Shown piece by piece: positions 30,105 to 39,614 of a stretch of DNA of 64,000 nt. The position numbers and the translations under genes were made by a program. The notes below the pieces were generated by a model. It had not been told where the DNA came from and did not search any database. It saw only the letters and a list, made by a program, of their open reading frames with translations. Where the stretch lies: contig NZ_JAUSQU010000001.1 of the NCBI RefSeq assembly GCF_030811455.1, positions 1,116,001-1,180,000 of the forward strand. The letters run 5' to 3'. Within the stretch, counting starts at the first letter, position 1. Each line of letters opens with the position of its first letter. The DNA is from Streptosporangium lutulentum (GTDB lineage Bacteria; Actinomycetota; Actinomycetes; Streptosporangiales; Streptosporangiaceae).

Positions 30105-31589
30105 ATGGGAACTTCGCTGGACTGGCAGCCCAAAGAGGGCGCGGAGGAATTTGAGGTGGCCACCGCCAAGGTGCCGCTCGACCACCGCGAGCCCGGTGGC
30201 GAACTGATCGACATCGCGGTGATCCGGCACCCGGCCACCGACCCCGCCCGCAGGATCGGCTCGCTGTTCTTCGTGCCCGGCGGACCGGCGTTCCCGGGCG
30301 TCACCCTGCTGCCCGCGCACTACCGGTTCCTGCCCGCGGAGGTGCGCGAGCGGTTCGACATCGTCAGCTTCGACCCGCGTGGCGCCGGCGAGAGCAGCCC
30401 CGTCCAGGGCTTCACCTCCATGGAGGACATGGGCGCGTTCTTCGGCGACCTGCCGCTGCCCTTCCCGGTGACGGAGCAGGAGGGGCAGATCTGGGTCGAC
30501 AAGTTCACCGCCTTCGCCAAGCTTGTCAGCGAGGGCAACCGGAAACTGCTGCCGCACATCTCCACCGCCGACATCGCCCGCGACATGGACGTGCTGCGCG
30601 AGGCCGTCGGCGACGCCACCCTCAACTACTTCGGCGTCTCCTTCGGTTCCCTGCTCGGCACCACGTACGCCAACCTGTTCCCCGGCAAGGTCCGGGCGAT
30701 CGCGCTGGACGGCGCGATCGACCCGGTCAACTGGTTCACCGACGACGACGACCCCACCCTGAACGCCACGCTGCGTCTCGGCTTCGACGTGTCCGCGGCC
30801 CGCGGGGTGGACCACTTCCTCACCCTCGGCGGCGAGGCCGGGCCCGGCGCCTGCGCGTTCGCCGCCGGCGACGGCGAGGCCACCCGCGCCAAGTTCCAGA
30901 CCCTGCTGGAGCGGCTGCGCACCCGGCCGGTCACGCTCAACACCCCCGAGGGCCCCCAGACCGTGACCTATCCCATGGTCATCGCCAACATGTGGGTCGC
31001 CCTCTACCAGATCGGCTACTGGAGCTCCCAGGCCGAGATCCTCCAGGAGCTCTGGCTCGCCACCGAGAGGCCCGAGGAGGACGGCCCGCTCGAGACCAAG
31101 CTCGACGTGGCGAACCGGCCGGGCGGCACCGAACTGCCGCCGCTGTTCGCCGCCCCGCCGGAGTGGTCGCTGGCGCTGCTCGGCGGCGACACCCCCAACC
31201 CGTCCGATCCGCAGAGCTGGTTCGCCCAGGGCAAGGTCGCCGAGGAGCGGGCCGGCGGCATGGGCACCGTGGTCAACTGGGGGTCGGTCGCCTGCGCGTC
31301 GTGGACCACCAGCCAGAACCGGTACATCGGCCCCTGGGACCGCCCGACCGCCGCGCCCATCCTGCTGATCGGCACCGTCGGAGACCCCGGCACCGCCTAC
31401 GAGGGCACCGAGAAGCTCCTGGGCCTGCTCGCCGACGCGCACCTGCTCACCGTCGACGGCGAGGGCCACACCGCGTTCTACAACCCCAACCCCCATGTCG
31501 CCCGCGCGCTGACCGACTACTTCGTCGCCGGCGTCCTGCCGGAGCCGGGCGCGACCGTCCCGGCGGCGCAGCACCCCTTCCCGTCGTGA
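30105..31589 (+). CDS. Alpha/beta hydrolase, TAP/prolyl-aminopeptidase type, no signal peptide
   Basis: 494 aa with AAGGAGAGG upstream. A serine-hydrolase triad is visible: Ser179 in GVSFGS, Asp427 in GTVGDPGTAY, His455 in GEGHTAF. The length and the C-terminal block match Streptomyces-type tripeptidyl aminopeptidases (SlpD/TAP family), which are normally secreted. Here the N-terminus (MGTSLDWQPKEG) has no signal peptide or lipobox, so the enzyme should stay in the cytoplasm. In a cluster whose last module lacks a TE, such a hydrolase may release the chain, remove a leader residue, or trim misprimed product. It could also simply be a peptidase recruited for self-resistance. The family is fairly certain; the role is inference. 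Confidence 0.85.
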   Translation: MGTSLDWQPKEGAEEFEVATAKVPLDHREPGGELIDIAVIRHPATDPARRIGSLFFVPGGPAFPGVTLLPAHYRFLPAEVRERFDIVSFDPRGAGESSPVQGFTSMEDMGAFFGDLPLPFPVTEQEGQIWVDKFTAFAKLVSEGNRKLLPHISTADIARDMDVLREAVGDATLNYFGVSFGSLLGTTYANLFPGKVRAIALDGAIDPVNWFTDDDDPTLNATLRLGFDVSAARGVDHFLTLGGEAGPGACAFAAGDGEATRAKFQTLLERLRTRPVTLNTPEGPQTVTYPMVIANMWVALYQIGYWSSQAEILQELWLATERPEEDGPLETKLDVANRPGGTELPPLFAAPPEWSLALLGGDTPNPSDPQSWFAQGKVAEERAGGMGTVVNWGSVACASWTTSQNRYIGPWDRPTAAPILLIGTVGDPGTAYEGTEKLLGLLADAHLLTVDGEGHTAFYNPNPHVARALTDYFVAGVLPEPGATVPAAQHPFPS

Positions 31590-31605
31590 ACACCTGTGAG
31601 GGACC

Positions 31606-32028
31606 ATGTTTCGCACCCTGATGAAGTCCAAGATCCACCGGGCCACCGTCACCCAGGCCGACCTGCACTACGTCGGATCCGTCACGATCAGCCATGACCT
31701 GATGCTCGCCGCCGGCCTGATCGAGGGCGAGAAGGTCGACATCGTCGACATCGACAACGGCAACCGCCTGTCCACCTACGTGATCGAGGGTCCGGCCGAC
31801 TCCGGGGTGATCGGCATCAACGGCGCCGCCGCCCGCCTCATCCAGGAGGGCGACCTGGTGATCATCATCGCCTACGCCGCCGTCGCCGAGCAGGACCTGT
31901 CCTCGCTGAAGCCCAAGGTCGTCTTCGTCGACAGGGACAACAAGATCATGCAGATCGGCACCGATCCCGCGGAGGTGCCGGACGGCACCGGCCTCGTCCG
32001 CGGGGACCTGGTGGCCTCGGCCGACTGA
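31606..32028 (+). CDS. panD: Aspartate 1-decarboxylase (pyruvoyl proenzyme)
   Basis: 140 aa. It converts L-aspartate to beta-alanine. The self-cleavage site is clear: HYVGSVTIS with Ser25, at the same position as in E. coli PanD, so cleavage would give a short beta chain and a pyruvoyl alpha chain. The [12 protein letters not shown] stretch and NGAAARL are family-typical. panD normally sits with panC for pantothenate. Here it stands alone inside a PKS/NRPS operon, which points to dedicated beta-alanine supply for the assembly line, or to higher CoA/phosphopantetheine demand. The unusual second A domain of the NRPS is the natural candidate user. Confidence 0.95.
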   Translation: MFRTLMKSKIHRATVTQADLHYVGSVTISHDLMLAAGLIEGEKVDIVDIDNGNRLSTYVIEGPADSGVIGINGAAARLIQEGDLVIIIAYAAVAEQDLSSLKPKVVFVDRDNKIMQIGTDPAEVPDGTGLVRGDLVASAD

Positions 32029-32110
32029 CCCGATGCCCCAGCCCGCTGTGGATCATCGTGGGACAATCGAGCGCACGAACCCCCCCGTCGTAGATCCAGA
32101 GGAGATCGCC

Positions 32111-32557
32111 GTGTCGTCTGACAAATCGGTGGAAGTGTTCCGCTCCACCAAGGCAGGCCTGATCAAGCGAGTCGAGATCCGCATCGTCGGTGGCAACATC
32201 AGGATCAACGCCGTCAAGACCACGACGGTGACCGTCAAGGCGCTCGGCGACACGGCGACACTGGGCGCGGAGGCCTCCGTCAAGGGCGACGTCCTGCACA
32301 TCGGCTCGTCGTCCGCACTGCGTTACTTCCGCCAGAAGGGCCGCATCGACCTGGTCCTCGACGTGCCGGAGGAGACGGCGATCTTCATCAAGGTCTTCGG
32401 CGCCGACGTCGTCATCAACGGCGGCACCGGCCCGCTCGAAGTGCGCGGGTTCGCCGGCGCGATCGAAGGCACGACCTACTCCAAGGACGTCAAAGTCCGC
32501 TTCACCGTCGGCGGCAACGACCTCGTCCAGGCGGCCGGAGGTGGCGGTCGCCCCTGA
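32111..32557 (+). CDS. Small beta-rich protein of unknown function (DUF4097-like)
   Basis: 148 aa from GTG 32111 with AGAGGA upstream; the open frame reaches back to 32033, but that part does not look conserved. The protein is rich in short alternating strands (KRVEIRIVGGNIRI, TTVTVKALGD, GRIDLVLDVPEE, TAIFIKVFGADVVI) with Gly turns, like the beta-helical repeats of DUF4097/putative-adhesin proteins. It has no signal peptide or membrane segment and no residues I recognise as catalytic. It sits between panD and the carboxylase, so it is part of the cluster operon; a binding or scaffolding role is only a guess. It is the one gene in the run without an assignable job. Confidence 0.7.
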   Translation: MSSDKSVEVFRSTKAGLIKRVEIRIVGGNIRINAVKTTTVTVKALGDTATLGAEASVKGDVLHIGSSSALRYFRQKGRIDLVLDVPEETAIFIKVFGADVVINGGTGPLEVRGFAGAIEGTTYSKDVKVRFTVGGNDLVQAAGGGGRP

Positions 32558-32644
32558 TCCAGGTCGACCTCCTCCTTGCGGCCGCCGTACAACGACCTTC
32601 CATCCGTGGTCGTCTTCGGACCACGCGTCTCAAGGGGAGCCCCC

Positions 32645-34063
32645 ATGACCATGGTGATCGCCGCGTCCGAACGCGTTTCGCGGGAACCCGACTTCCGCGA
32701 ACCCGCGGTACGGCTCGCACAACTGCTCGACCCCGGCCCGTACGAGCCGCTGCACGACCCCGACGACAGCGGCGTCGTCGCGGTCCGCGGCCGGATCCAC
32801 GGCGCCGAGGTGATCGCCTACTGCACCGACGCCACCCTGATGGGCGGCGCGATCGGCGGCGCCGGCGCCAAGCACATCGTCGACGCCGTCGACACCGCGC
32901 TGCTGGACGGGTGCCCGGTCATCGGGCTGTGGCACTCGGGCGGCGCCAAACTCGCCGAGGGCGTCGAGTCCATGCACGGCGTCGGTGAGATGTTCGCGGC
33001 GATGACCCGCGCCTCCGGCCGGGTGCCGCAGATCTCCGTCGTCCTGGGACCGGCCGCGGGCGCCGCCGCGTACGGCCCCGCGCTGACCGACCTGGTGATC
33101 ATGGTCAAGGGCGGCAGGGTGTTCGTCACCGGGCCCGAGGTCGTGCGCAGCGTCACCGGCGAGGAGATCGACATGGAGAGCCTCGGCGGGGTCGAGGCGC
33201 ACAGCCGCAAGTCCGGCGTCGTCCACATGACCGTCGACACCGAGGCCCAGGCGTACGAGAAGGCGCGCGGGCTGGTCGAGCTGTTCGGCCGGCAGGGCGT
33301 CTTCGACCCCGGCGCGGTGCGGGACGAGCGGAACCTGCGCGACCTGCTGCCCGCCGAACCGCGCCGCGCCTATGAGGTACGGCCGCTGATCAGGGAGATC
33401 CTGGACGGCGACTTCGAGGAGATCCAGCCCAAGTGGGCGGCCAACATCGTGGTCGGCCTCGGACGCTTCGCCGGGCGGACGGTCGGGGTGGTCGCGAACA
33501 ACCCGATCCGCAAGGGCGGCTGCCTCGACTCCCTGTCGGCGGAGAAGGCGTCCAGGTTCGTCCGGATGTGCGATGCCTTCGGCATCCCGCTGCTGGTCAT
33601 CGTGGACGTACCCGGCTACCTGCCCGGCGTCGGGCAGGAATGGTCGGGCGTGGTCCGGCGCGGGGCCAAGCTGCTGCACGCCTTCGCCGAGGCGGTCGTC
33701 CCCAAGGTCACCCTGGTCACCCGCAAGTCCTACGGCGGCGCCTACATCGCGATGAACTCGCGCTCCCTCGGCGCGACCGCGGTGTTCGCCTGGCCGGAGG
33801 CGGAGGTCGCGGTGATGGGCGCGGAGGCGGCGGTCGGGATCCTGCACCGCAAGAAGCTCGCCGCCGCGCCGGAGCACGAGCGGGAGGCACTGAAGACCCG
33901 CCTGGTCCAGGAGCACGAGGCGCTGTCCGGCGGCGTGACCCGGGCGCTGGCGCTCCAGGTGGTGGACGAGGTGATCGACCCGGCCGGCACGAAGAGCAGG
34001 CTGGCCGCGGCGTTCGCGGCGGTCCCGGGCCGGCGCGGCGACCACAACAACATCCCGCTGTGA
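32645..34063 (+). CDS. Acyl-CoA carboxylase, carboxyltransferase (beta) subunit
   Basis: 472 aa from ATG 32645, with AAGGGGAG 5 bases upstream; the frame is open to 32576, but that start has no ribosome site. Features of the PccB/AccD carboxyltransferase fold: two crotonase-like halves, GPAAGAAAYGPALTD in the first and RKSYGGAYIAMNSR with AWPEAEVAVMG in the second, forming the acyl-CoA and biotin pockets. Such subunits carboxylate acetyl- or propionyl-CoA to malonyl- or methylmalonyl-CoA together with a biotinylated alpha subunit, which is not in this window. Two methylmalonyl-type ATs in this cluster make methylmalonyl-CoA supply the likely purpose. It is slightly shorter than typical 520-aa PccB proteins. 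Confidence 0.9.
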   Translation: MTMVIAASERVSREPDFREPAVRLAQLLDPGPYEPLHDPDDSGVVAVRGRIHGAEVIAYCTDATLMGGAIGGAGAKHIVDAVDTALLDGCPVIGLWHSGGAKLAEGVESMHGVGEMFAAMTRASGRVPQISVVLGPAAGAAAYGPALTDLVIMVKGGRVFVTGPEVVRSVTGEEIDMESLGGVEAHSRKSGVVHMTVDTEAQAYEKARGLVELFGRQGVFDPGAVRDERNLRDLLPAEPRRAYEVRPLIREILDGDFEEIQPKWAANIVVGLGRFAGRTVGVVANNPIRKGGCLDSLSAEKASRFVRMCDAFGIPLLVIVDVPGYLPGVGQEWSGVVRRGAKLLHAFAEAVVPKVTLVTRKSYGGAYIAMNSRSLGATAVFAWPEAEVAVMGAEAAVGILHRKKLAAAPEHEREALKTRLVQEHEALSGGVTRALALQVVDEVIDPAGTKSRLAAAFAAVPGRRGDHNNIPL

Positions 34064-34076
34064 AAGGCGACCCCCG

Positions 34077-34829
34077 ATGACCCAGGCAACGATCGACACC
34101 CTCCGCTGGATCCGGCGCTTCCACGCGGCGCCCGGCAGCCCCATCCGGCTGGTCTGCCTCCCGCACGCGGGCGGCTCGGCCACCTACTACCTGCCCGTCG
34201 CGCAGGCGCTGTCGCCCGCGGTCGACGTGCTGGCGATCCAGTACCCGGGCCGCCAGGACCGGCGCGCCGAACCGGGCGTGGAGAACATCCAGGACCTGGC
34301 CGCACAGATCTACGAGCAGCTCCGGCCGTGGGCCGACCGCCCGATCGCGCTGTTCGGGCACAGCATGGGCGCCACCCTGGCCTTCGAGGTGGCCCGCCTG
34401 ATGGAAGGCGACGGCATCGACCCCGCGCACCTGTTCCTGTCCGGCAGGCGGGCCCCGTCCCACAACCGCGAGGAGCGGGTGCACCTGCGCGACGACGCCG
34501 GGCTGGTGGCCGAGCTGCGCCGCCTGGACGGCACCCAGTCCCAGGTGCTGGAGGACGAGGAGCTCCTGCGCATGGTGCTGGACGCGATCCGCACCGACTA
34601 CAAGGCCGTGGAGACCTACGCCTACCGCCCCGGCCCGCCGCTGGCGGCGCCGGTGACCGTACTGGTGGGCGACGACGACCCGACCACCACCCTGGAGGAG
34701 GCGCAGGGCTGGCGCGACTTCACCCGCGGCGCCTTCGAGCTGAAGGTCTTCACCGGCGGCCACTTCTATTTGAACGCGCACCAGGCCGAGATCCTCAGAG
34801 TGATCACCTCCCGTCTCGCCTTCGCCTGA
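34077..34829 (+). CDS. Type II thioesterase
   Basis: 250 aa, ATG 13 bases after the carboxylase stop. Motifs of TEII enzymes: LVCLPHAGGSATYY near the N-terminus (oxyanion region), nucleophile Ser96 in FGHSMGA, and the catalytic His in FTGGHFYLN near the C-terminus. TEIIs remove stalled or misprimed acyl groups from PKS/NRPS carrier proteins. With no TE domain in the last module it might also take part in product release, but stand-alone TEs of this type usually edit. Stop-to-start distance to metK is about 33 bases, in the same operon. Confidence 0.93.
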   Translation: MTQATIDTLRWIRRFHAAPGSPIRLVCLPHAGGSATYYLPVAQALSPAVDVLAIQYPGRQDRRAEPGVENIQDLAAQIYEQLRPWADRPIALFGHSMGATLAFEVARLMEGDGIDPAHLFLSGRRAPSHNREERVHLRDDAGLVAELRRLDGTQSQVLEDEELLRMVLDAIRTDYKAVETYAYRPGPPLAAPVTVLVGDDDPTTTLEEAQGWRDFTRGAFELKVFTGGHFYLNAHQAEILRVITSRLAFA

Positions 34830-34862
34830 ACCTCGACCGAACCTTCCGAAAGGAGTCGCTCC

Positions 34863-36044
34863 GTGTCCCGTCGCCTGTTCACCTCCGAGTCGGTCACCGA
34901 GGGCCATCCCGACAAGATCGCCGATCAGATCAGTGACGCGATCCTCGACGCCATGCTCAAGGGGGACGCCAGAAGCCGCGTCGCCGTCGAGACGATGATC
35001 ACCACTGGCCAGGTCCACGTCGCCGGAGAGGTGACGACGGAGACCTACGTCGACATCCCCGGCGTGATCCGGGAGAAGATCCTGGAGATCGGCTACGACG
35101 CCTCCCACAAGGGCTTCGACGGCGCCTCGTGCGGTGTGTCGGTGTCCATCGGCGCGCAGTCGCCCGACATCGCCCAGGGCGTCGACGACGCCTACGAGAG
35201 CCGGGTCGACCAGGCCGGCGACGAGCTCGACCGTCAGGGCGCCGGCGACCAGGGCCTGATGTTCGGCTACGCCTGCCGCGAGACGCCCGAGCTGATGCCG
35301 CTGCCGATCACGCTGGCGCACAGGATGGCCTCCCGGCTGTCGCGGGTCCGCAAGGACGGCACCTTGCCGTACCTGCGCCCCGACGGCAAGACACAGGTCA
35401 CCGTCGAGTACGACGGCGACCGTCCGGTCCGGCTCGACACGGTCGTGGTGTCCACGCAGCACGCTCCGGAGATCGACCTCGGGGAGATCCTGGCCCCCGA
35501 CATCCGCGAGCACGTGGTGAAGCCGGTCCTGGCCGGTCTCGACCTCGACACCGAGGGCTACCGGCTGCTGGTCAACCCGACCGGGCGTTTTGAGATCGGC
35601 GGCCCGATGGGCGACGCCGGACTGACCGGCCGCAAGATCATCGTTGACACCTACGGCGGCATGGCCCGCCACGGCGGCGGCGCGTTCTCCGGCAAGGACC
35701 CGTCCAAGGTCGACCGCTCGGCCGCCTACGCCATGCGCTGGGTCGCCAAGAACATCGTGGCCGCGGGCCTGGCCGACCGCGCCGAGGTCCAGGTCGCCTA
35801 CGCGATCGGCAAGGCGCAGCCGGTCGGCGTGTTCGTCGAGACCTTCGGCACCGAGAAGGCGGCGGTCGGCAGGATCCAGGACGCCGTGCTCAAGGTCTTC
35901 GACCTGCGCCCGGCCGCGATCATCCGGGATCTGGACCTGCTGCGCCCGATCTACTCCGAGACCGCCGCCTACGGCCACTTCGGCCGCGAGGGCTTCCCCT
36001 GGGAGGCCACCGACCGCGCCGACGCCCTCCGCCGCGCGGTCTGA
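34863..36044 (+). CDS. metK: S-adenosylmethionine synthetase
   Basis: 393 aa from GTG 34863 with AAAGGAG upstream. Family signatures are plain: [20 protein letters not shown] (ATP/methionine site, metal-binding), [12 protein letters not shown] and [16 protein letters not shown]. It makes SAM from methionine and ATP. Full-length for the family. A housekeeping copy probably exists elsewhere; this one lies in the cluster operon directly before metH and hom, which suggests dedicated SAM supply for the methyltransferase at 29063 and perhaps others upstream of the window. Confidence 0.97.
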   Translation: MSRRLFTSESVTEGHPDKIADQISDAILDAMLKGDARSRVAVETMITTGQVHVAGEVTTETYVDIPGVIREKILEIGYDASHKGFDGASCGVSVSIGAQSPDIAQGVDDAYESRVDQAGDELDRQGAGDQGLMFGYACRETPELMPLPITLAHRMASRLSRVRKDGTLPYLRPDGKTQVTVEYDGDRPVRLDTVVVSTQHAPEIDLGEILAPDIREHVVKPVLAGLDLDTEGYRLLVNPTGRFEIGGPMGDAGLTGRKIIVDTYGGMARHGGGAFSGKDPSKVDRSAAYAMRWVAKNIVAAGLADRAEVQVAYAIGKAQPVGVFVETFGTEKAAVGRIQDAVLKVFDLRPAAIIRDLDLLRPIYSETAAYGHFGREGFPWEATDRADALRRAV

Positions 36045-36121
36045 CCCGGCCGGCCCCCGGCCCGTTCCACCGATGGTGTGCCCCAGCGGGACAGCCCCGC
36101 CGACCGAGAGCCGGTGTCGTC

Positions 36122-39100
36122 ATGAGTAACGTCGTCATGGGGAACAGAGCGTCCCTTCGTGCGGCTCTGTCCGAGCGCGTCCTGGTCGCCGACGGGGCGA
36201 TGGGGACGATGCTGCAGGCGCAGGATCCGACGATGGAGGACTTCCAGGGCAACGAGGGTTGCAACGAGGTCCTGAACGTCAGCCGTCCCGACATCGTGCG
36301 CGCGGTGCACGACGCCTACCTGGAGGCGGGGGTGGACTGCGTGGAGACCAACACGTTCGGCGCCAACCTCTCGGCGTTGGGCGAGTACGACATCGGCGAC
36401 CGGATCTTCGAGTACTCGGAGGCGGGCGCGCGGATCGCCCGGGAGGCCGCCGACCGGTGGTCGACGCCGGAGAGGCCGCGGTTCGTCCTGGGGTCCATGG
36501 GCCCCGGTACGAAGTTGCCCAGCCTGGGGCACCTGCCCTATGCGACGCTGCGCGACGCCTACCGCGACAACGCGGCCGGGCTGATCGCGGGCGGCGCGGA
36601 CGCGATCATCGTCGAGACCTCGCAGGACCTGCTCCAGGTCAAGGCCGCGATCGTGGGCGCGCACAGGGCGAGGGAGGCCGCGGGGCGCGACATCGTGGTC
36701 GTCGCGCAGGTCACGATCGAGGCGAACGGCGCGATGCTGCTGGGCTCGGAGATCGGCGCCGCGCTCACCGCGATCGAACCGCTGGGCGTGGACGTCATCG
36801 GCCTGAACTGCGCCACCGGCCCCGCCGAGATGAGCGAGCACCTGCGGTATCTGGCCCGTCACGCCCGCGTTCCCCTGTCGTGCATGCCGAACGCGGGCCT
36901 GCCCGTCCTCGTCTCCGGCGGCGCGTACTACCCGTTGTCGCCCGCGGAACTGGCGGACGCGCACGAGACCTTCGCGCGCGACTACGGCCTGGCCCTGGTC
37001 GGCGGCTGCTGCGGGACCACGCCCGAGCATCTGCGCCAGGTCGTGGAGCGGGTCGGCGGCCGGCCCCCGGCGGAGCGGCGTCCCCGTCCGGAGGCGGGCG
37101 CCGCGTCGCTGTACCAGCATGTGCCGTTCCGGCAGGACACCTCCTACCTGGCCGTGGGCGAGCGCACCAACGCCAACGGCTCCAAGGCGTTCCGGGAGGC
37201 GATGCTCGCCCAGAACTGGGAGGAGTGCGTCGAGATCGCCCGGGTCCAGGCCAGGGACGGGGCGCACCTGCTCGACCTGTGCGTCGACTACGTGGGCCGT
37301 GACGGGGTGGCCGACATGAAGGAGGTGGCGTTCCGGTTCGCCACCGCCTCCACGCTGCCGATCATGCTCGACTCCACCGAGCCCGCCGTACTGGAGGCGG
37401 GGCTGGAGATGATCGGCGGCCGGGCGGTCGTCAACTCGGTCAACTACGAGGACGGCGCCGGTCCCGGCTCCCGCTTCCAGAAGATCATGCGGCTGGTGCG
37501 GGAGCACGGCGCCGCCGTGGTGGCGTTGACGATCGACGAGGAGGGCCAGGCCCGCACCGCCGACGGGAAGATCCGCATCGCTTCGCGGCTGATCGAGGAC
37601 CTGACCGGCGACTGGGGGATGCGGGTCCAGGACATCATCGTCGACTGTCTCACCTTCCCGATCGCCACCGGCCAGGAGGAGACCCGCCGCGACGGCATCG
37701 AGACGATCGAGGCCATCCGCGAGCTCAAACGCCGCTACCCGGCCGTGCAGACCACGCTGGGGTTGTCCAACATCTCCTTCGGGCTGAACCCGGCCGCGCG
37801 GATGGTGCTGAACTCGGTCTTCCTGAACGAGTGCGTCGACGCCGGCCTGGACTCGGCGATCGCGCACGCGTCGAAGATCCTGCCGATGGCGCGGATCCCC
37901 GAGGAGCAGCGCCAGGTCGCCCTGGACATGATCTACGACCGGCGACGCGAGGGCTACGACCCGCTGCAGCGGTTCATGGAGCTGTACGACGGCGTGGACG
38001 CCGCCGCGATGAAGGCGGGCAAGGCCGCCGAGCTCCTCCGCCTGCCGCTGTGGGAGCGCCTGTCCCGGCGGATCGTGGACGGGGAGAAGAAGGGCCTGGA
38101 AGCGGACCTGGACGCGGGGCTGGAGCAGCGGCCCGCCCTGGAGATCGTCAACGACGTGCTGCTGGACGGCATGAAGACCGTGGGGGAGCTGTTCGGCTCC
38201 GGGCAGATGCAGCTGCCGTTCGTGCTGCAGTCGGCCGAGGTCATGAAGACCGCCGTCGCCTACCTCGAACCGCACATGGAGAAGGCCGAGGGAGGCGGCA
38301 AGGGCCGCATCGTGCTGGCCACCGTCAAGGGCGACGTGCACGACATCGGCAAGAACCTGGTCGACATCATCCTGTCCAACAACGGCTACGAGGTCGTCAA
38401 CCTCGGCATCAAGCAGCCGGTGTCGGCGATCCTGGAGGCGGCCGAGAACAAGAACGCCGACGTGATCGGCATGTCCGGGCTGCTGGTGAAGTCCACGGTG
38501 ATCATGAAGGAGAACCTGGAGGAGATGAACTCCAGGAAGATCGCCGCCAGATACCCGGTCCTGCTGGGCGGCGCCGCCCTCACCAGGGCGTACGTGGAAG
38601 GGGACCTGGCCGACCTGTTCGAGGGCGAGGTCCGCTACGCCCGCGACGCGTTCGAGGGCCTGCGCCTGATGGACGCGTTCATGAAGGTCAAACGCGGCGA
38701 GGAGGGAGCGGAACTCCCCGCGCTGCGCGAGCGCCGGGTCAAGGTCGGCGCCACGCTGGCCAGGACCCCGGAGGAGGAGCTGCCCTCCCGCTCCGACGTC
38801 GCCGCCGACAACCCCGTCCCGAAGGCCCCGTTCCTCGGAGACCGTGTCGTCAAGGGCGTCGCCCTGAACGAGTACGCCTCCTTCCTGGACGAGCGGGCCA
38901 CCTTCATGGGCCAGTGGGGCCTGAAGGCCGCACGCGGAGGCGACGGGCCCTCCTACGAGGAGCTGGTGGAGACCGAGGGCCGGCCCCGGCTGCGGATGTG
39001 GCTGGAACGCGCGCAGACCGAGGGCCTGCTGGAGGCGGCCGTGGTCTACGGCTACTTCCCGTGCGTCAGCGACGGCGACTCGCTGATCATCCTCAACGAG

Positions 39101-39601
39101 GCGGGCAACGAACGCACCCGGTTCACCTTCCCGCGCCAGCGCCGCGACCGGCACCTGTGCCTGTCGGATTTCTTCCGCTCCAAGGACTCCGGCGAGGTCG
39201 ACGTGGTGTCGTTCCAGATCGCGACCATGGGCCGCAGGATCAGCGAGGCCACCGCCGAGCTGTTCGCCGGCGACGCCTACCGCGACTACCTGGAACTGCA
39301 CGGGCTGTCGGTCCAGCTCACCGAGGCCCTGGCCGAGTACTGGCACGCGCGCGTCCGCGGCGAGCTGGGCATCGGCGGCGAGGAATCGCTCCAGGACATG
39401 CTCAAGGTCAACGTCACCGGCTGCCGCTACTCCTTCGGCTACCCCGCCTGCCCCAACCTGGAGGACCAGGCCCAGCTGTTCGAACTGCTCGACCCGGGCC
39501 GGATCGGCGTGGAGCTGTCGGAGGAGTTCCAGCTCCATCCCGAACAGGCCACCTCCGCACTGGTCGTCCACCATCCCGAGGCCACGTACTTCAACGTCTG
39601 A
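36122..39601 (+). CDS. metH: Cobalamin-dependent methionine synthase
   Basis: 1159 aa with the full MetH domain order: homocysteine-binding barrel with zinc ligands Cys230 and Cys296-Cys297 (GGCCG), folate barrel (TNANGSKAFREA), cobalamin domain with DVHDIG (His740 as lower ligand) and GMSGLLVKST, then the SAM-binding activation domain ending in FQLHPEQAT. It regenerates methionine from homocysteine and methyl-tetrahydrofolate. The gap to metK is only 77 bases and I see no room for a B12 riboswitch, unlike many actinobacterial met genes; expression probably follows the operon. Start ATG 36122 is chosen, and ATG 36140 is possible since no strong ribosome site separates them. Confidence 0.96.
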   Translation: MSNVVMGNRASLRAALSERVLVADGAMGTMLQAQDPTMEDFQGNEGCNEVLNVSRPDIVRAVHDAYLEAGVDCVETNTFGANLSALGEYDIGDRIFEYSEAGARIAREAADRWSTPERPRFVLGSMGPGTKLPSLGHLPYATLRDAYRDNAAGLIAGGADAIIVETSQDLLQVKAAIVGAHRAREAAGRDIVVVAQVTIEANGAMLLGSEIGAALTAIEPLGVDVIGLNCATGPAEMSEHLRYLARHARVPLSCMPNAGLPVLVSGGAYYPLSPAELADAHETFARDYGLALVGGCCGTTPEHLRQVVERVGGRPPAERRPRPEAGAASLYQHVPFRQDTSYLAVGERTNANGSKAFREAMLAQNWEECVEIARVQARDGAHLLDLCVDYVGRDGVADMKEVAFRFATASTLPIMLDSTEPAVLEAGLEMIGGRAVVNSVNYEDGAGPGSRFQKIMRLVREHGAAVVALTIDEEGQARTADGKIRIASRLIEDLTGDWGMRVQDIIVDCLTFPIATGQEETRRDGIETIEAIRELKRRYPAVQTTLGLSNISFGLNPAARMVLNSVFLNECVDAGLDSAIAHASKILPMARIPEEQRQVALDMIYDRRREGYDPLQRFMELYDGVDAAAMKAGKAAELLRLPLWERLSRRIVDGEKKGLEADLDAGLEQRPALEIVNDVLLDGMKTVGELFGSGQMQLPFVLQSAEVMKTAVAYLEPHMEKAEGGGKGRIVLATVKGDVHDIGKNLVDIILSNNGYEVVNLGIKQPVSAILEAAENKNADVIGMSGLLVKSTVIMKENLEEMNSRKIAARYPVLLGGAALTRAYVEGDLADLFEGEVRYARDAFEGLRLMDAFMKVKRGEEGAELPALRERRVKVGATLARTPEEELPSRSDVAADNPVPKAPFLGDRVVKGVALNEYASFLDERATFMGQWGLKAARGGDGPSYEELVETEGRPRLRMWLERAQTEGLLEAAVVYGYFPCVSDGDSLIILNEAGNERTRFTFPRQRRDRHLCLSDFFRSKDSGEVDVVSFQIATMGRRISEATAELFAGDAYRDYLELHGLSVQLTEALAEYWHARVRGELGIGGEESLQDMLKVNVTGCRYSFGYPACPNLEDQAQLFELLDPGRIGVELSEEFQLHPEQATSALVVHHPEATYFNV

Positions 39602-39614
39602 CGAAGGGCTGAAG

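Noticed and set aside
36045..36121. Cobalamin riboswitch before metH
   Set aside because: The gap is only 77 bases and shows no B12-box-like conserved sequence; too short for the full element.
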